DNA from: Selenomonas sp.
Lineage (GTDB): Bacteria > Bacillota > Negativicutes > Selenomonadales > Selenomonadaceae
Assembly (NCBI GenBank): GCA_015265235.1
Contig: JABZYJ010000016.1
Location: 1 to 21,160, forward strand
Length of the DNA: 21,160 nucleotides
Direction of reading: 5' to 3'
Below are positions 1 through 7,194 of this stretch, piece by piece (positions within the stretch are counted from its first letter, which is position 1; every line of letters begins with the position of its first letter). The notes below the pieces were generated by a model that saw nothing but the letters and a program-made list of their open reading frames with translations, was not told the origin of the DNA and did no database searches. The translations under genes were made by a program, and so were the position numbers.

Positions 1-2
1 CC

Positions 3-449
3 TCGGGGCACGGCGCGCTCAGTGAGAACTACTACCTCGACGACGGCGCCTACCTCGCAGTAAAGCTCCTCATCGCGGCGGCAAAGGCACACGCAGAGGG
101 AAAAACCCTCGGCGACCTCATCAAGGATCTGCGCCACCCCGCCGAGGAGCGCGAAATCCGTATCAAGATCACGGGCACGGACGACGTCACGGCCTACGGA
201 CGTGACGTCCTCGCCGCGTTCGAGCAGCGCGCCAAGGATAGGGGACTCCCGATCGCCAGCCCCTCCTACGAGGGCGTGCGCCTCATCTTTCCGGGCGGCT
301 GGGCACTCCTGCGCATGTCGCTCCACGACCCGAACATGCCCCTCAACATTGAGGCGGACGCCGCAGGCGGCGCGGACGTGATCGAGCGCGAGATCCGAGC
401 ACTCCTCGCGGGATTTGACGCACTCGACCTATCGGGCTTCCACGCATAA
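3..449 (+). CDS. Phosphomannomutase/phosphoglucomutase, C-terminal part (5' end outside window)
   Basis: This is the last 148 codons of an alpha-D-phosphohexomutase, open at the left edge and ending in TAA at 447-449. Such cytosolic enzymes move phosphate between C1 and C6 of hexoses (mannose or glucose phosphate) for nucleotide-sugar and envelope synthesis. The fragment begins with SGHGALSENYYLDDGAY, the sugar-binding loop of domain 3. It ends with a domain 4 whose phosphate-binding segment reads GGWALLRMSLHDPNMPLNIEA, the variant of a ManB-like subgroup rather than the usual RPSGTEP. The active-site serine and metal loop lie outside the window, so substrate preference cannot be judged. A terminator follows directly, so it is the last gene of its transcript. 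Confidence 0.85.
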   Translation, partial: SGHGALSENYYLDDGAYLAVKLLIAAAKAHAEGKTLGDLIKDLRHPAEEREIRIKITGTDDVTAYGRDVLAAFEQRAKDRGLPIASPSYEGVRLIFPGGWALLRMSLHDPNMPLNIEADAAGGADVIEREIRALLAGFDALDLSGFHA

Positions 450-477
450 CGCTCCATCACACTGCTGCACAGGCATA

Positions 478-500
478 TTGCCGCGTGCGGCAGTTTTTTT
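478..500 (+). terminator. Rho-independent terminator after the phosphohexomutase
   Basis: The stem TGCCG/CGGCA with loop CGTG at 479-492 is followed by a run of seven T at 494-500. It lies 30 bases after the stop codon. Confidence 0.75.
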
Positions 501-562
501 GCATATTTGCAGCATGAGACGGCACAGCTGCTCCAACCCAATAACTTCTCATCTTTTTTTCC

Positions 563-591
563 TACCTGATACGAATATTTTATGCTATAAT
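563..591 (+). promoter_or_regulatory. Extended -10 promoter of the first GGDEF gene
   Basis: TGCTATAAT lies at 583-591, a perfect extended -10. The -35 region (563-568) is poor, which is usual when the TG extension is present. The predicted leader is about 50 bases. Confidence 0.65.
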
Positions 592-650
592 ATACCATCT
601 ATATTTATGAGATAAATTCTACACATCAATGACGCAGGAGACAGAGTGAT

Positions 651-2405
651 ATGAAGGAATCCCTGCAGCACAAGCTGAGCAATCTCATCGGCCTCGCCGC
701 ATTCGCCGTCGTCATCGGAGCGATGCTCTATGCGTGGCAGCTGCTCGGCATGATGCCATACGGCATCCTGCCCTCCAAGTACGCCCTCATCAACAAGGAT
801 CTCTCCCACAACGACATCATCCACTTTCATGCAGCGGATCACGACTGGCGCCCCTACACAACGCCAACCCCCCCCACAGCAAACGATGCACAGTCGGTTT
901 ACATCTCGTGGGAGATCCCGCCGAATATGCCCCTCACCATCGACCACATCCTCGCGGCGACGACGAATCAGGATCTCTGCGTCTACATTGACGATCGTCT
1001 GGTCTACGTGCACGGTTCGTGGGAGATTCTCAGTGACGCCTACGGCCGCACGTTCCACTTCATTAACGTCGGGGAACCTCTTGCGGGAAAACGTGTGACT
1101 TTTCTTCTACACTCACGCTATTCTGCGTGGCTCGGCAGCTTAGACTACTTCTTCATCGGCAGCGAGATGGCACTCTTCCAGAAGATCAGTATCGCCGATG
1201 CCATCTACATGGCGAGCCTCTCCATCGCCGCCTCGCTCATCGTCTTCCTCCTCATGGATCTCGTCTGGCGCGGGTATTCACATCGGCGACGGCTGCAGCT
1301 CTACCTCATCGCCTTCCTCCTGAGCTTCATCCTGTGGGCGACGGGCACCTCCTCCCTCTTTGCGCGCCTCTTCGACACGACGCAGATCTGGACGAAGCTG
1401 CACTACATCATGCTCTACCTCATGCCGATGCTCTTCCTCAAGATCGCCGAGCACATTACCGCACGGCGCTACGCGCGCCCCCTGCGCATCATCCTCTGCC
1501 TCTACGGCATCCTCTTCGCCATCGCTACGACGATAGAGATTCTCGGGCGAAGCGGCTACATGAACATGCTCTTCGCCTTCTACCCCATCCTCGGCCTCAC
1601 CTTCCTCTACCCCATCTTCGTCCTCCTGCGCTCCTCGTGGGTAAAGCATCCCGCGTGCCGCTACGGCGTGATTGCGGCGATCTCCCTCATGCTCTTCGTC
1701 GGCATCGATGCGCTGCACTTTGAGTACCACCTCCTTCTCCCGATGCTCTCGACCACCGTCTTCTCGATCTACGCCCTCATCCCATTCGTCTTCTTCCTCA
1801 TCCGCGAGCAGATGATACAGGATGCGCAGCTCGCGCGGGAAAACAGTGCCCTCGCACAGGAGCTGCAGGTATCGCAGGACGAGGCAAAGCATGACTTCCT
1901 CACGGGCTGCTACAACCGCTTCCAGCTCGAGCCGAGCTTTGAGCGGTTCGCGGGACTCGCGGAGAAGAACGGCTTCCCCTTCTCCTATGCCATCTTCGAC
2001 ATCGACCACTTTAAGGAGGTCAACGACACGCACGGCCACCTCGGCGGCGATCAGGCGCTGCGCGGCATCGCCGAGATCATACAGGCGCGCATCGACCGCC
2101 GCCACATCTTCATCCGCTACGGCGGCGACGAGTTCATCCTTCTCTCCCTCCACCACGACCTCGCGCAGATGGCGATGTTCTGCGAAACACTGCGCGCGGC
2201 GATCCAGGCGACAATGGGCGGCATCACGATGAGCTTCGGTGTCTCCACATGGCACGGCGCGGGCGACTCGATGCACGGCCTCATGGAGCGTGCCGACCGT
2301 GCGCGCTACTGCTCCAAGGAAAAGGGACGCAACAGCGTCTCCACCGAGGGCGAGGCAGCGTGCTGCGATATCTGTGCAAACGCGAATGCCGAGCACCATC
2401 ACTGA
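651..2405 (+). CDS. Membrane diguanylate cyclase with 7TMR-DISM-like sensor (copy 1)
   Basis: This 584-residue protein would make c-di-GMP from two GTP at the inner membrane. It has one N-terminal membrane helix (about 12-32), an extracytoplasmic beta-rich segment (about 35-175), and a bundle of about seven helices (about 180-395), which resembles the 7TMR-DISM layout. A short coiled linker leads to a GGDEF domain (about 414-570). The catalytic signature is intact: DFLTGCYNR, FDIDHFKEVND and GGDEF at residues 491-495. The inhibitory I-site RxxD expected before GGDEF is absent (DRRH sits there), so product inhibition may be lost. The start is supported by AGGAG at 636-640, ten bases before the ATG. 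Its closest relative is the next gene, a tandem paralog. The ligand of the sensor part is unknown. Confidence 0.88.
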   Translation: MKESLQHKLSNLIGLAAFAVVIGAMLYAWQLLGMMPYGILPSKYALINKDLSHNDIIHFHAADHDWRPYTTPTPPTANDAQSVYISWEIPPNMPLTIDHILAATTNQDLCVYIDDRLVYVHGSWEILSDAYGRTFHFINVGEPLAGKRVTFLLHSRYSAWLGSLDYFFIGSEMALFQKISIADAIYMASLSIAASLIVFLLMDLVWRGYSHRRRLQLYLIAFLLSFILWATGTSSLFARLFDTTQIWTKLHYIMLYLMPMLFLKIAEHITARRYARPLRIILCLYGILFAIATTIEILGRSGYMNMLFAFYPILGLTFLYPIFVLLRSSWVKHPACRYGVIAAISLMLFVGIDALHFEYHLLLPMLSTTVFSIYALIPFVFFLIREQMIQDAQLARENSALAQELQVSQDEAKHDFLTGCYNRFQLEPSFERFAGLAEKNGFPFSYAIFDIDHFKEVNDTHGHLGGDQALRGIAEIIQARIDRRHIFIRYGGDEFILLSLHHDLAQMAMFCETLRAAIQATMGGITMSFGVSTWHGAGDSMHGLMERADRARYCSKEKGRNSVSTEGEAACCDICANANAEHHH

Positions 2406-2413
2406 CGATAACA

Positions 2414-2476
2414 TAAAGGAAGCGCTGATTAAATGAGGTATGCCGGATTGGCGTAGATTTGTCCGAACACGGCGAA
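2414..2476 (+). repeat. Partial copy of a TA-flanked MITE-like repeat
   Basis: Starting at TA (2414-2415), this stretch aligns over about 55 bases with the right arm (reverse complement) of the complete element at 8175-8337. Shared blocks are GGAAGCGCTGATTAAATGA (consensus GGAATCACTGATAAAATGA), GATTGGCGTAGATTT and GTCCGAACA. No matching right end was found, so it looks like a decayed or one-armed copy. It lies nine bases after the stop of the first GGDEF gene. Confidence 0.65.
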
Positions 2477-2503
2477 CGCCGATGATTCCAGCGCATCAGA
2501 GGA

Positions 2504-2543
2504 CTGCTGTGCGAAGCTGAAAACTTCGCGCAGCGCCTTTTTT
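2504..2543 (+). terminator. Terminator after GGDEF gene 1
   Basis: An 11-bp stem (2506-2516 with 2524-2534, one G-T pair) is followed by TTTTTT at 2538-2543. Confidence 0.8.
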
Positions 2544-2599
2544 GTATCCCTTCCACTGTATACTTAGATCACTGATGCTGCGGGAATCGCTTTTTCTAT

Positions 2600-2628
2600 T
2601 GTTTTATCGTACCTAAATATGCTATAAT
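2600..2628 (+). promoter_or_regulatory. Extended -10 promoter of GGDEF gene 2
   Basis: TGCTATAAT lies at 2620-2628 with a T-rich, weak -35 (around 2599-2605). The same extended -10 precedes the paralog upstream. An ATG at 2627 lies inside this -10 and therefore cannot be the translation start. Confidence 0.65.
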
Positions 2629-2692
2629 GTTAGAAAATCCACACAAATTGCTACGAAAGTCCCTCTATTCCCCAGAAGGAAGGTGCTTCCCC

Positions 2693-4411
2693 ATGATGAA
2701 ACTCCGCACATTCCTGCAGGACAATGTCGCTGCACTCCTCTGTACGGTAGCACTCGCCGCCATGTGCATCATTTCATGGCGTCTCCTCGCAGCGCCCCCC
2801 GACCGTCAGCTCCCCCCCACGTATGCCCTCGCGGATACGACCTCCCCGATGCTTCGCGACTTTCGCGCTGACGCGCTCGACTGGCAGTCCTATGACTATC
2901 CCGTCCCGCCGCCGCTGCCAACGGATGCAGCGGCGGTCTATCTTTCGTGGGAGATCCCGTATTCCTCGCGGTTCATGAACTGCAACCTGCTCTTTACCAC
3001 GACGAATCAGGATATCGCCGTCTACCTCGACGACGACCTCCTCTACCGCTACGGCGACTGGTCGGGGCGCACGGAGACGCGTGGCCGCACGATCCACTAT
3101 GTACCGCTCGACAACAAGGCAGCAGGACGGCGGCTCACGATCCTCCTGCACACGACGGATATGGGGCGGCGTGGGAGTATCGACGACTTTGAGATCGGCA
3201 CGACAACGCAGTTCATGAAGAACATCTCCTTCGCTGACGCGATCTACATCTCGGCCCTCTCCATCGCCCTCGCGATGATTGCGTTCCTCAGCCTCAACCT
3301 CTCGTGGCGCGCCCTGCAGGATTTGCATCGCCGCGCACACATCTACCTCATCGCCTTCCTCGCCGCATTCGCCCTGTGGACGACGGGCAACACCTCCCTC
3401 TTCCCGCGTCTCTTCGGGATGCCCGCACTCTGGTGGGAGCTGCATCTCGCGATGATCTATGCGCTGCCGATCTGCTGGGCACTCGTCGTGCGCGAGATCG
3501 TCGCTCCGCAGTACCACGCGCGTGTGAAGAGCATCCTGCACATCTTCGTCGGCATCTTTGCAGCGGTGACCCTCGCCGAACTCATCGGACGAAACGCATA
3601 CAGCAGCGTGCTCCCGTTCTACAATATCCTGCTCTTTTCGTCAGACTTCATCCTCATCCATGCACTCGTCCGCTCCCACTGGGCATACCACCCTGCGTGC
3701 CGCTACGCCGCCTTTGGACTGATCGCCTTCACCGCGCTCTCCCTTGTTGATGTGCTGCACTGGGAGTTCCATCTCCTCACGGGGATACTCTCCACGGCTG
3801 TGTTCTCCGTCTACGCCATGGTACCGCTCATCCTCCACCTCATCCGCATCCAGATGATGGAGGAGGCGGCACTCGAGCGCCAGAACGAGCGCCTCACGCA
3901 GGAGCTCGCCGCCTCGCAGGACGCCGCCCAGCGCGACTTCCTCACGGGCTGCTACAACCGCCATCAGCTCGACGCGGGCTTTGATCGGTTCTCCGCCCTC
4001 GCACACGAGCGCGGGTTTAGGTTCTCCCTTGCCCTCTTTGACATCGACCACTTCAAGGAGGTCAACGACACGCACGGGCACCTCGCGGGCGATCAGGTGC
4101 TCAGAGACATCGCCGCCATCATCCACGACGAGATCGACCGCCGCCACATCTTCATCCGCTACGGCGGCGACGAGTTCGTCCTCCTCGGTCTGCACTACGA
4201 CCTCGAGGCGATGACTGCGTTCTGCGAGAGACTGCGCGCCATCCTCGAGGAGCGCATGGGCGGCGTCACGCTCAGCTTTGGCGTCTCCACATGGCACGGG
4301 GGATGCGACTCCCTCCCCGGGCTCATCGCGCGCGCCGACCGCGCCCTCTACCGCTCCAAGGAAAAGGGGCGCAACGCCGTCTCCGACGAGAGCGAGATCG
4401 GTGCGGCGTAG
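2693..4411 (+). CDS. Membrane diguanylate cyclase with 7TMR-DISM-like sensor (copy 2)
   Basis: This 572-residue paralog of the preceding gene has the same architecture: one membrane helix, an extracytoplasmic beta-rich part containing YLSWEIPYSSRF and TTNQDIAVYLDDDLLY (compare YISWEIPPN and TTNQDLCVYIDDRLVY in copy 1), a multi-helix membrane bundle and a GGDEF domain. DFLTGCYNR, FDIDHFKEVND and GGDEF are intact. From the ATG at 2693 the GGDEF motif falls at residues 491-495, exactly as in copy 1, which supports this start over the in-frame ATG at 2627. AGAAGGAAGG at 2674-2683 is the ribosome binding site. The I-site position again reads DRRH. Similarity is highest in the cyclase and lowest in the periplasmic part, so the copies probably sense different cues. 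Each has its own promoter and terminator. Confidence 0.88.
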   Translation: MMKLRTFLQDNVAALLCTVALAAMCIISWRLLAAPPDRQLPPTYALADTTSPMLRDFRADALDWQSYDYPVPPPLPTDAAAVYLSWEIPYSSRFMNCNLLFTTTNQDIAVYLDDDLLYRYGDWSGRTETRGRTIHYVPLDNKAAGRRLTILLHTTDMGRRGSIDDFEIGTTTQFMKNISFADAIYISALSIALAMIAFLSLNLSWRALQDLHRRAHIYLIAFLAAFALWTTGNTSLFPRLFGMPALWWELHLAMIYALPICWALVVREIVAPQYHARVKSILHIFVGIFAAVTLAELIGRNAYSSVLPFYNILLFSSDFILIHALVRSHWAYHPACRYAAFGLIAFTALSLVDVLHWEFHLLTGILSTAVFSVYAMVPLILHLIRIQMMEEAALERQNERLTQELAASQDAAQRDFLTGCYNRHQLDAGFDRFSALAHERGFRFSLALFDIDHFKEVNDTHGHLAGDQVLRDIAAIIHDEIDRRHIFIRYGGDEFVLLGLHYDLEAMTAFCERLRAILEERMGGVTLSFGVSTWHGGCDSLPGLIARADRALYRSKEKGRNAVSDESEIGAA

Positions 4412-4445
4412 GGGAGGATATGCGCTCACCGCCAAATCCTGCCGA

Positions 4446-4497
4446 CAAAGGAGCTGTTGCACGAAGTCGCAAACTTCGTACAACAGCTCCTTCTTTG
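4446..4497 (+). terminator. Long-stem terminator after GGDEF gene 2
   Basis: The inverted repeat AAGGAGCTGTTG-c-ACGAAGT / ACTTCGT-a-CAACAGCTCCTT spans 4448-4492, with T-rich sequence after it. The GCTGTTGCACGAAG type of stem recurs at 14378-14421. Confidence 0.75.
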
Positions 4498-4499
4498 TG

Positions 4500-4535
4500 C
4501 CCCTTCCACCGCTTGCGCGGTCCCCCTTCCCCTCC
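4500..4535 (-). repeat. Dispersed GGGGAAGGGG-ACCG...CGGTGG repeat, copy A
   Basis: Read on the minus strand, this contains GGGGAAGGGGGACCG, then CGGTGGAAGGGG. This matches the plus-strand repeat at 18388-18430 block by block. The central ACCG/CGGT can pair. It lies in a gap between a terminator and a promoter. Confidence 0.5.
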
Positions 4536-4581
4536 TTTTTTGTTCCCTATTTCATTTTTAATACTAGGTCATATATTTTTC

Positions 4582-4610
4582 TTGTAAATCACAGGCGACT
4601 ATGCTACAAT
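4582..4610 (+). promoter_or_regulatory. Promoter of the DUF805 operon
   Basis: TTGTAA (4582-4587), a 17-base spacer and TACAAT (4605-4610) preceded by TGC, which is an extended -10. Confidence 0.75.
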
Positions 4611-4622
4611 TCCCATATACTT

Positions 4623-4663
4623 GGGAATCGTTTTCCATGAAGGAAATGCAGACAGTGATTCCC
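4623..4663 (+). other. Structured leader of the DUF805 operon
   Basis: GGGAATC (4623-4629) pairs with GATTCCC (4657-4663). Inside it TTTCC (4632-4636) pairs with GGAAA (4642-4646). The right arm CAGTGATTCCCT also matches the terminal inverted repeat of the MITE at 8175-8337, so this may be a MITE relic. Confidence 0.45.
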
Positions 4664-4687
4664 TCATCAATGAAAAGGAGAATCATC

Positions 4688-5194
4688 ATGTTCCAAATCG
4701 ACAACATTCGGGAAATGTTCTTCTCGTGGGAGGGGCGTCTCAACCGCAAGCCCTACATCCTGCGCTGCCTCGCCCTCGGTCTCATCCTGACCGTGGTCTA
4801 CATCCTGCTGATGGTCATCGCCTTTACCACGGCAGCGGCACAGGTCGGCAACGGCATCCCCACGATGGGCGCATTCAGTGCGACCTATATTCTCTACCTG
4901 CCATTCATCATCTCGGGCTATCTCCTCGCGATCCGCCGTCTGCACGACCTCGATCTCTCGGCGTTCTTCATCCTGCTGAGCTTCGTCCCCGTCGTCAGCT
5001 TCTTCTTCGCGCTCTACCTCATCTTCAAGAAGGGCACAGAGGGGCCGAACGCCTACGGCCCGGATCCGCTCAGCACGGATCCTGAGATGCCCGTATTCAG
5101 TACGTCTGTTATCCATACGACAAACAGCACAGAAATAGATGCTGCACAGACAGACAGCGATACATCGCATGACAGCGGCGTATCGCGCAGCTGA
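4688..5194 (+). CDS. DUF805 family membrane protein
   Basis: This 168-residue inner-membrane protein of unknown function has the DUF805 layout. An amphipathic start (FFSWEGRLNRKPYILR) is followed by two helices, then the conserved cytoplasmic motif AIRRLHDLDLSAF, two more helices and the exit motif FKKGTEGPNAYGPDP. A polar Ser/Thr/Asp-rich tail of about 45 residues follows. The ATG at 4688 has AAAAGGAG seven bases upstream. An earlier in-frame ATG at 4601 lies inside the -10 region and is rejected. It is the first gene of a three-gene operon. The next gene starts nine bases after its stop, with its binding site overlapping that stop. Confidence 0.85.
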   Translation: MFQIDNIREMFFSWEGRLNRKPYILRCLALGLILTVVYILLMVIAFTTAAAQVGNGIPTMGAFSATYILYLPFIISGYLLAIRRLHDLDLSAFFILLSFVPVVSFFFALYLIFKKGTEGPNAYGPDPLSTDPEMPVFSTSVIHTTNSTEIDAAQTDSDTSHDSGVSRS

Positions 5195-5203
5195 GGACTG
5201 CGT

Positions 5204-6358
5204 ATGAATCACGCTCTCTTTTCTCTCACGGGCAGGCTCACGCGGCGCGACTTCGCCCTGACGCTCGGCGTCATCAGCGGCGGCGTCTTCTTTGCCATGC
5301 TCGCGCTCTGCTATCTCCTCTTCCCGCTCACCGCATCCGCTGCGGTGGGCTTTTTCCGTGATTCGACAGAGGTCTTCTTCACCGTCTACATCGCGGCATT
5401 TCTCGGGCTCAACCTCCTCCTCTACGCGCTCATCCCGCCGCTCGCCATCCCCGCCGTCGTACGGCGTCTGCACGATCTGGGACACGGCGGCGGCTGGGCG
5501 GCGCCCATTCTCCTCCTCTGCGTCCCCGTTCTTCTCCTCATGCTCCTGCCCGTCTGCATCTTCATCGGCATCCTCAACGATATGATAGGGCCGTCTTTTC
5601 CCCTCTGGAACGGAACAACGGAGGCATTCGCCTCCGCCGTCGCCGCGAGCATGGGCATCGCGCTGCTTCTCTTCTTCCTCCTCTTTCTCCCGCTCGCCTG
5701 CTGGCTCGGCTGGCTCTTCCTCAAAAAGGGAAAACCCGAGGCGAATTGCTGGGGCGATCCCCCCGTCGAGGAGGTACTGCCGCCCACGCGCGCAGCGTAC
5801 TTCTCCACGGCGGGAACGGTGACGCGCACGGCGTTCATCCGCCGCAGCCTCCTCCTCCTCCTCGTGCTGGGGCTTGTCCTTCCGCCGGCGGCACAGCTCA
5901 TCCTGCAGGCCATGGCCGGCGTGCTCATGATCCTTGTCGCGGCGATTCCGGAGGCAGCGCGGATCCTTGCCACGGTCATCATCATTCTCTTCGTCCTCCC
6001 CTTCGTACTCTTTCCGCTCCCCCTCCTGCCGCTCGTACGGCAGCGCCTGCGCACACTGGGACATTCCCCCTATGAGGCGTTTCTCCCCTTCGCCGTACTG
6101 CTCCCACTCCTCATCACACCGTTGCCGTTTGCCCGGCTTTTCTCCTCCGAGGTTCTGACGGAGGGCAGCGCTATCGCAGACGGCGCGCTCCAGTCGGCAG
6201 TGGACAGCATGATCGGCGTGCCGAGCATCCTCCTCTGGACACTCTGCGGCATCCTCTCGCTCATCGGTATTATCCGACTGCTCGCAAATGACGATATATC
6301 CTATAGAAGGGAATCGTCCGACGAAAGCGAGGTCCATGATGTACTGCCCAAAATGTGA
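5204..6358 (+). CDS. Double DUF805 membrane protein
   Basis: This 384-residue multi-pass protein appears to be two DUF805 units fused in one chain. Unit one starts FSLTGRLTRRDFAL and carries VVRRLHDLGHGGGW. Unit two starts at about residue 200 with YFSTAGTVTRTAFIRR and carries the degenerate counterpart LVRQRLRTLGHSPYEAF. Each unit has several hydrophobic helices, and a linker (FLKKGKPEANCWGDPP) separates them like the normal DUF805 exit motif. GAGGA at 5193-5197 is the binding site and overlaps the stop of the preceding gene, so translation is probably coupled. The stop overlaps the start of the zinc-ribbon gene by about 20 bases. Function is unknown; a channel or envelope role would be a guess. 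Confidence 0.82.
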   Translation: MNHALFSLTGRLTRRDFALTLGVISGGVFFAMLALCYLLFPLTASAAVGFFRDSTEVFFTVYIAAFLGLNLLLYALIPPLAIPAVVRRLHDLGHGGGWAAPILLLCVPVLLLMLLPVCIFIGILNDMIGPSFPLWNGTTEAFASAVAASMGIALLLFFLLFLPLACWLGWLFLKKGKPEANCWGDPPVEEVLPPTRAAYFSTAGTVTRTAFIRRSLLLLLVLGLVLPPAAQLILQAMAGVLMILVAAIPEAARILATVIIILFVLPFVLFPLPLLPLVRQRLRTLGHSPYEAFLPFAVLLPLLITPLPFARLFSSEVLTEGSAIADGALQSAVDSMIGVPSILLWTLCGILSLIGIIRLLANDDISYRRESSDESEVHDVLPKM

Positions 6359-6602
6359 AAAATTCGTCCCCTCCACCGCCACTGCCTGCCCGCACTGCGG
6401 CATCCCCATCATCTCGGGATTCTCGCCGAACTACGGCGCGGGCTTCTCCCTCGGCGACGACGACACAGAGAGCCGCAACGACGCGCCCCCGGCGAAGGTC
6501 GTGAACTCCGACCTCTACGACGACGTGCCCGACACGGATGCACCGCCCGTGGAGGGCATCGGCAGCAAGCTAAAGTCGCTCTTCGGATTCGGGAAGAAGT
6601 AA
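6336..6602 (+). CDS. Small zinc-ribbon protein
   Basis: This is an 88-residue (or 87 from the ATG at 6339) protein with an N-terminal zinc ribbon, CPKC-x11-CPHC, in the first 22 residues. A flexible acidic linker (GDDDTESRNDAPP) and a basic C-terminal helix (SKLKSLFGFGKK) follow. GCGAGG just upstream favours 6339 by spacing. A longer in-frame ATG at 6288 would add 16 residues without a binding site. It overlaps the end of the DUF805 double gene in another frame, so it is probably translationally coupled. Proteins of this kind often sit next to DUF805 genes. The partner bound by the ribbon is not known. Confidence 0.78.
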   Translation: MMYCPKCEKFVPSTATACPHCGIPIISGFSPNYGAGFSLGDDDTESRNDAPPAKVVNSDLYDDVPDTDAPPVEGIGSKLKSLFGFGKK

Positions 6603-6618
6603 TACGTCCATCGACAGA

Positions 6619-6650
6619 AAGCCCCTCGGCCATGTGCCGAGGGGCTTTTA
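6619..6650 (+). terminator. Terminator of the DUF805 operon
   Basis: AGCCCCTCGGC, loop CATGT, GCCGAGGGGCT, then TTTT. It is a perfect 11-bp stem 17 bases after the stop. Confidence 0.9.
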
Positions 6651-6654
6651 CGGC

Positions 6655-6684
6655 GAAAAAAGACTCCTCCCGAGGAGAAGTCTT
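6655..6684 (-). terminator. Terminator of tRNA-Arg
   Basis: On the minus strand, AAGACTTCTCC pairs with GGGAGGAGTCTT (one G-T pair) and is followed by a T run. It starts 15 bases after the tRNA 3' end. Confidence 0.75.
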
Positions 6685-6698
6685 TGTATATGTCCGTA

Positions 6699-6775
6699 TG
6701 GTGCGATTGGCGCGAGTCGAACGCGCGACCCTCTGCTTAGGAGGCAGATGCTCTATCCATCTGAGCTACAACCGC
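6699..6775 (-). tRNA. tRNA-Arg (anticodon CCU)
   Basis: This is a 77-nt cloverleaf on the minus strand with an encoded 3' CCA. The acceptor stem is GCGGTTG/CAATCGC (one G-T pair) with discriminator A. The anticodon stem-loop is TCTGC-CTCCTAA-GCAGA, giving CCT. The T arm is GCGCG-TTCGACT-CGCGC. It reads AGG codons. It has its own promoter and terminator. Confidence 0.96.
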
Positions 6776-6788
6776 AGGAAACGTATTG

Positions 6789-6817
6789 ATTCTACCAAAA
6801 ACACGCGAAAAGTGCAA
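6789..6817 (-). promoter_or_regulatory. Promoter of tRNA-Arg
   Basis: On the minus strand, TTGCAC (6817-6812), a 17-base spacer and TAGAAT (6794-6789). The start point falls about seven bases before the mature tRNA. Confidence 0.75.
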
Positions 6818-6857
6818 GCCGTTCCCCGTCTCCATCCACAGAAGCGGCGACAGAGCA

Positions 6858-6903
6858 CAAAAAGGGACACTGGACGAAACGTTTTGCTTCGTCCAGTGTC
6901 CCT
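6858..6903 (-). terminator. Terminator of the DUF1659-DUF2922 operon
   Basis: A perfect 16-bp stem, AGGGACACTGGACGAA with TTCGTCCAGTGTCCCT, is followed on the minus strand by TTTTT. It lies 25 bases after the DUF2922 stop. Confidence 0.88.
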
Positions 6904-6927
6904 CATCATGTCCTGCCGATGCAGTAC

Positions 6928-7146
6928 TCAGGCAAGCTGAGCGCTGTCTACCGTCTGGACACTGATGTCCTTGATGGAGACAGGGTATGCCTCACCGAGC
7001 ATGATCGCCTTCTTTGCGATGACATCCTGCAGGCAGGTCTCCACCGCCGCCTTCGTCAGATCATCCTTTGGATCCATCAGACTGACCGTGTGGTTCTTGC
7101 CCGTCGAGAGCGCCAGCGTCATGCGGAGCTGTTTCTTCGTCGACAT
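6928..7146 (-). CDS. DUF2922 family small protein
   Basis: This 72-residue protein matches the DUF2922 pattern: a beta strand LRMTLALSTGKNHTVSLMDP, KDDLTKAAVETCLQDVI in a helix, and a C-terminal strand YPVSIKDISVQTVDSAQL. There is no signal peptide or membrane segment. AAAGGAGG lies seven bases before the ATG. It is the second gene of a pair with the DUF1659 gene, separated by 48 bases. The two families commonly travel together in Firmicutes, but neither has a firm function. The locus ends in a strong terminator. Confidence 0.85.
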   Translation of the reverse strand: MSTKKQLRMTLALSTGKNHTVSLMDPKDDLTKAAVETCLQDVIAKKAIMLGEAYPVSIKDISVQTVDSAQLA

Positions 7147-7194
7147 GGTCGTACCTCCTTTCTGCGTTCCTCACATCATCTGCCGCGCGGGGGC

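Noticed and set aside
2627..2692. N-terminal extension of the second GGDEF protein from ATG 2627
   Set aside because: The ATG lies inside the TGCTATAAT -10, and starting at 2693 puts GGDEF at the same residue as in the paralog.
478..4690. c-di-GMP riboswitch near the cyclases
   Set aside because: No GEMM-type aptamer core was recognisable in the leaders; the structures seen are terminators or simple hairpins.
4667..6412. Long minus-strand open frame of 581 codons opposite the DUF805 operon
   Set aside because: It is rich in Glu/Asp/Arg/Gly as expected from the antisense of C/G-ending codons for a hydrophobic protein, has no domain motif and lies opposite three supported genes.
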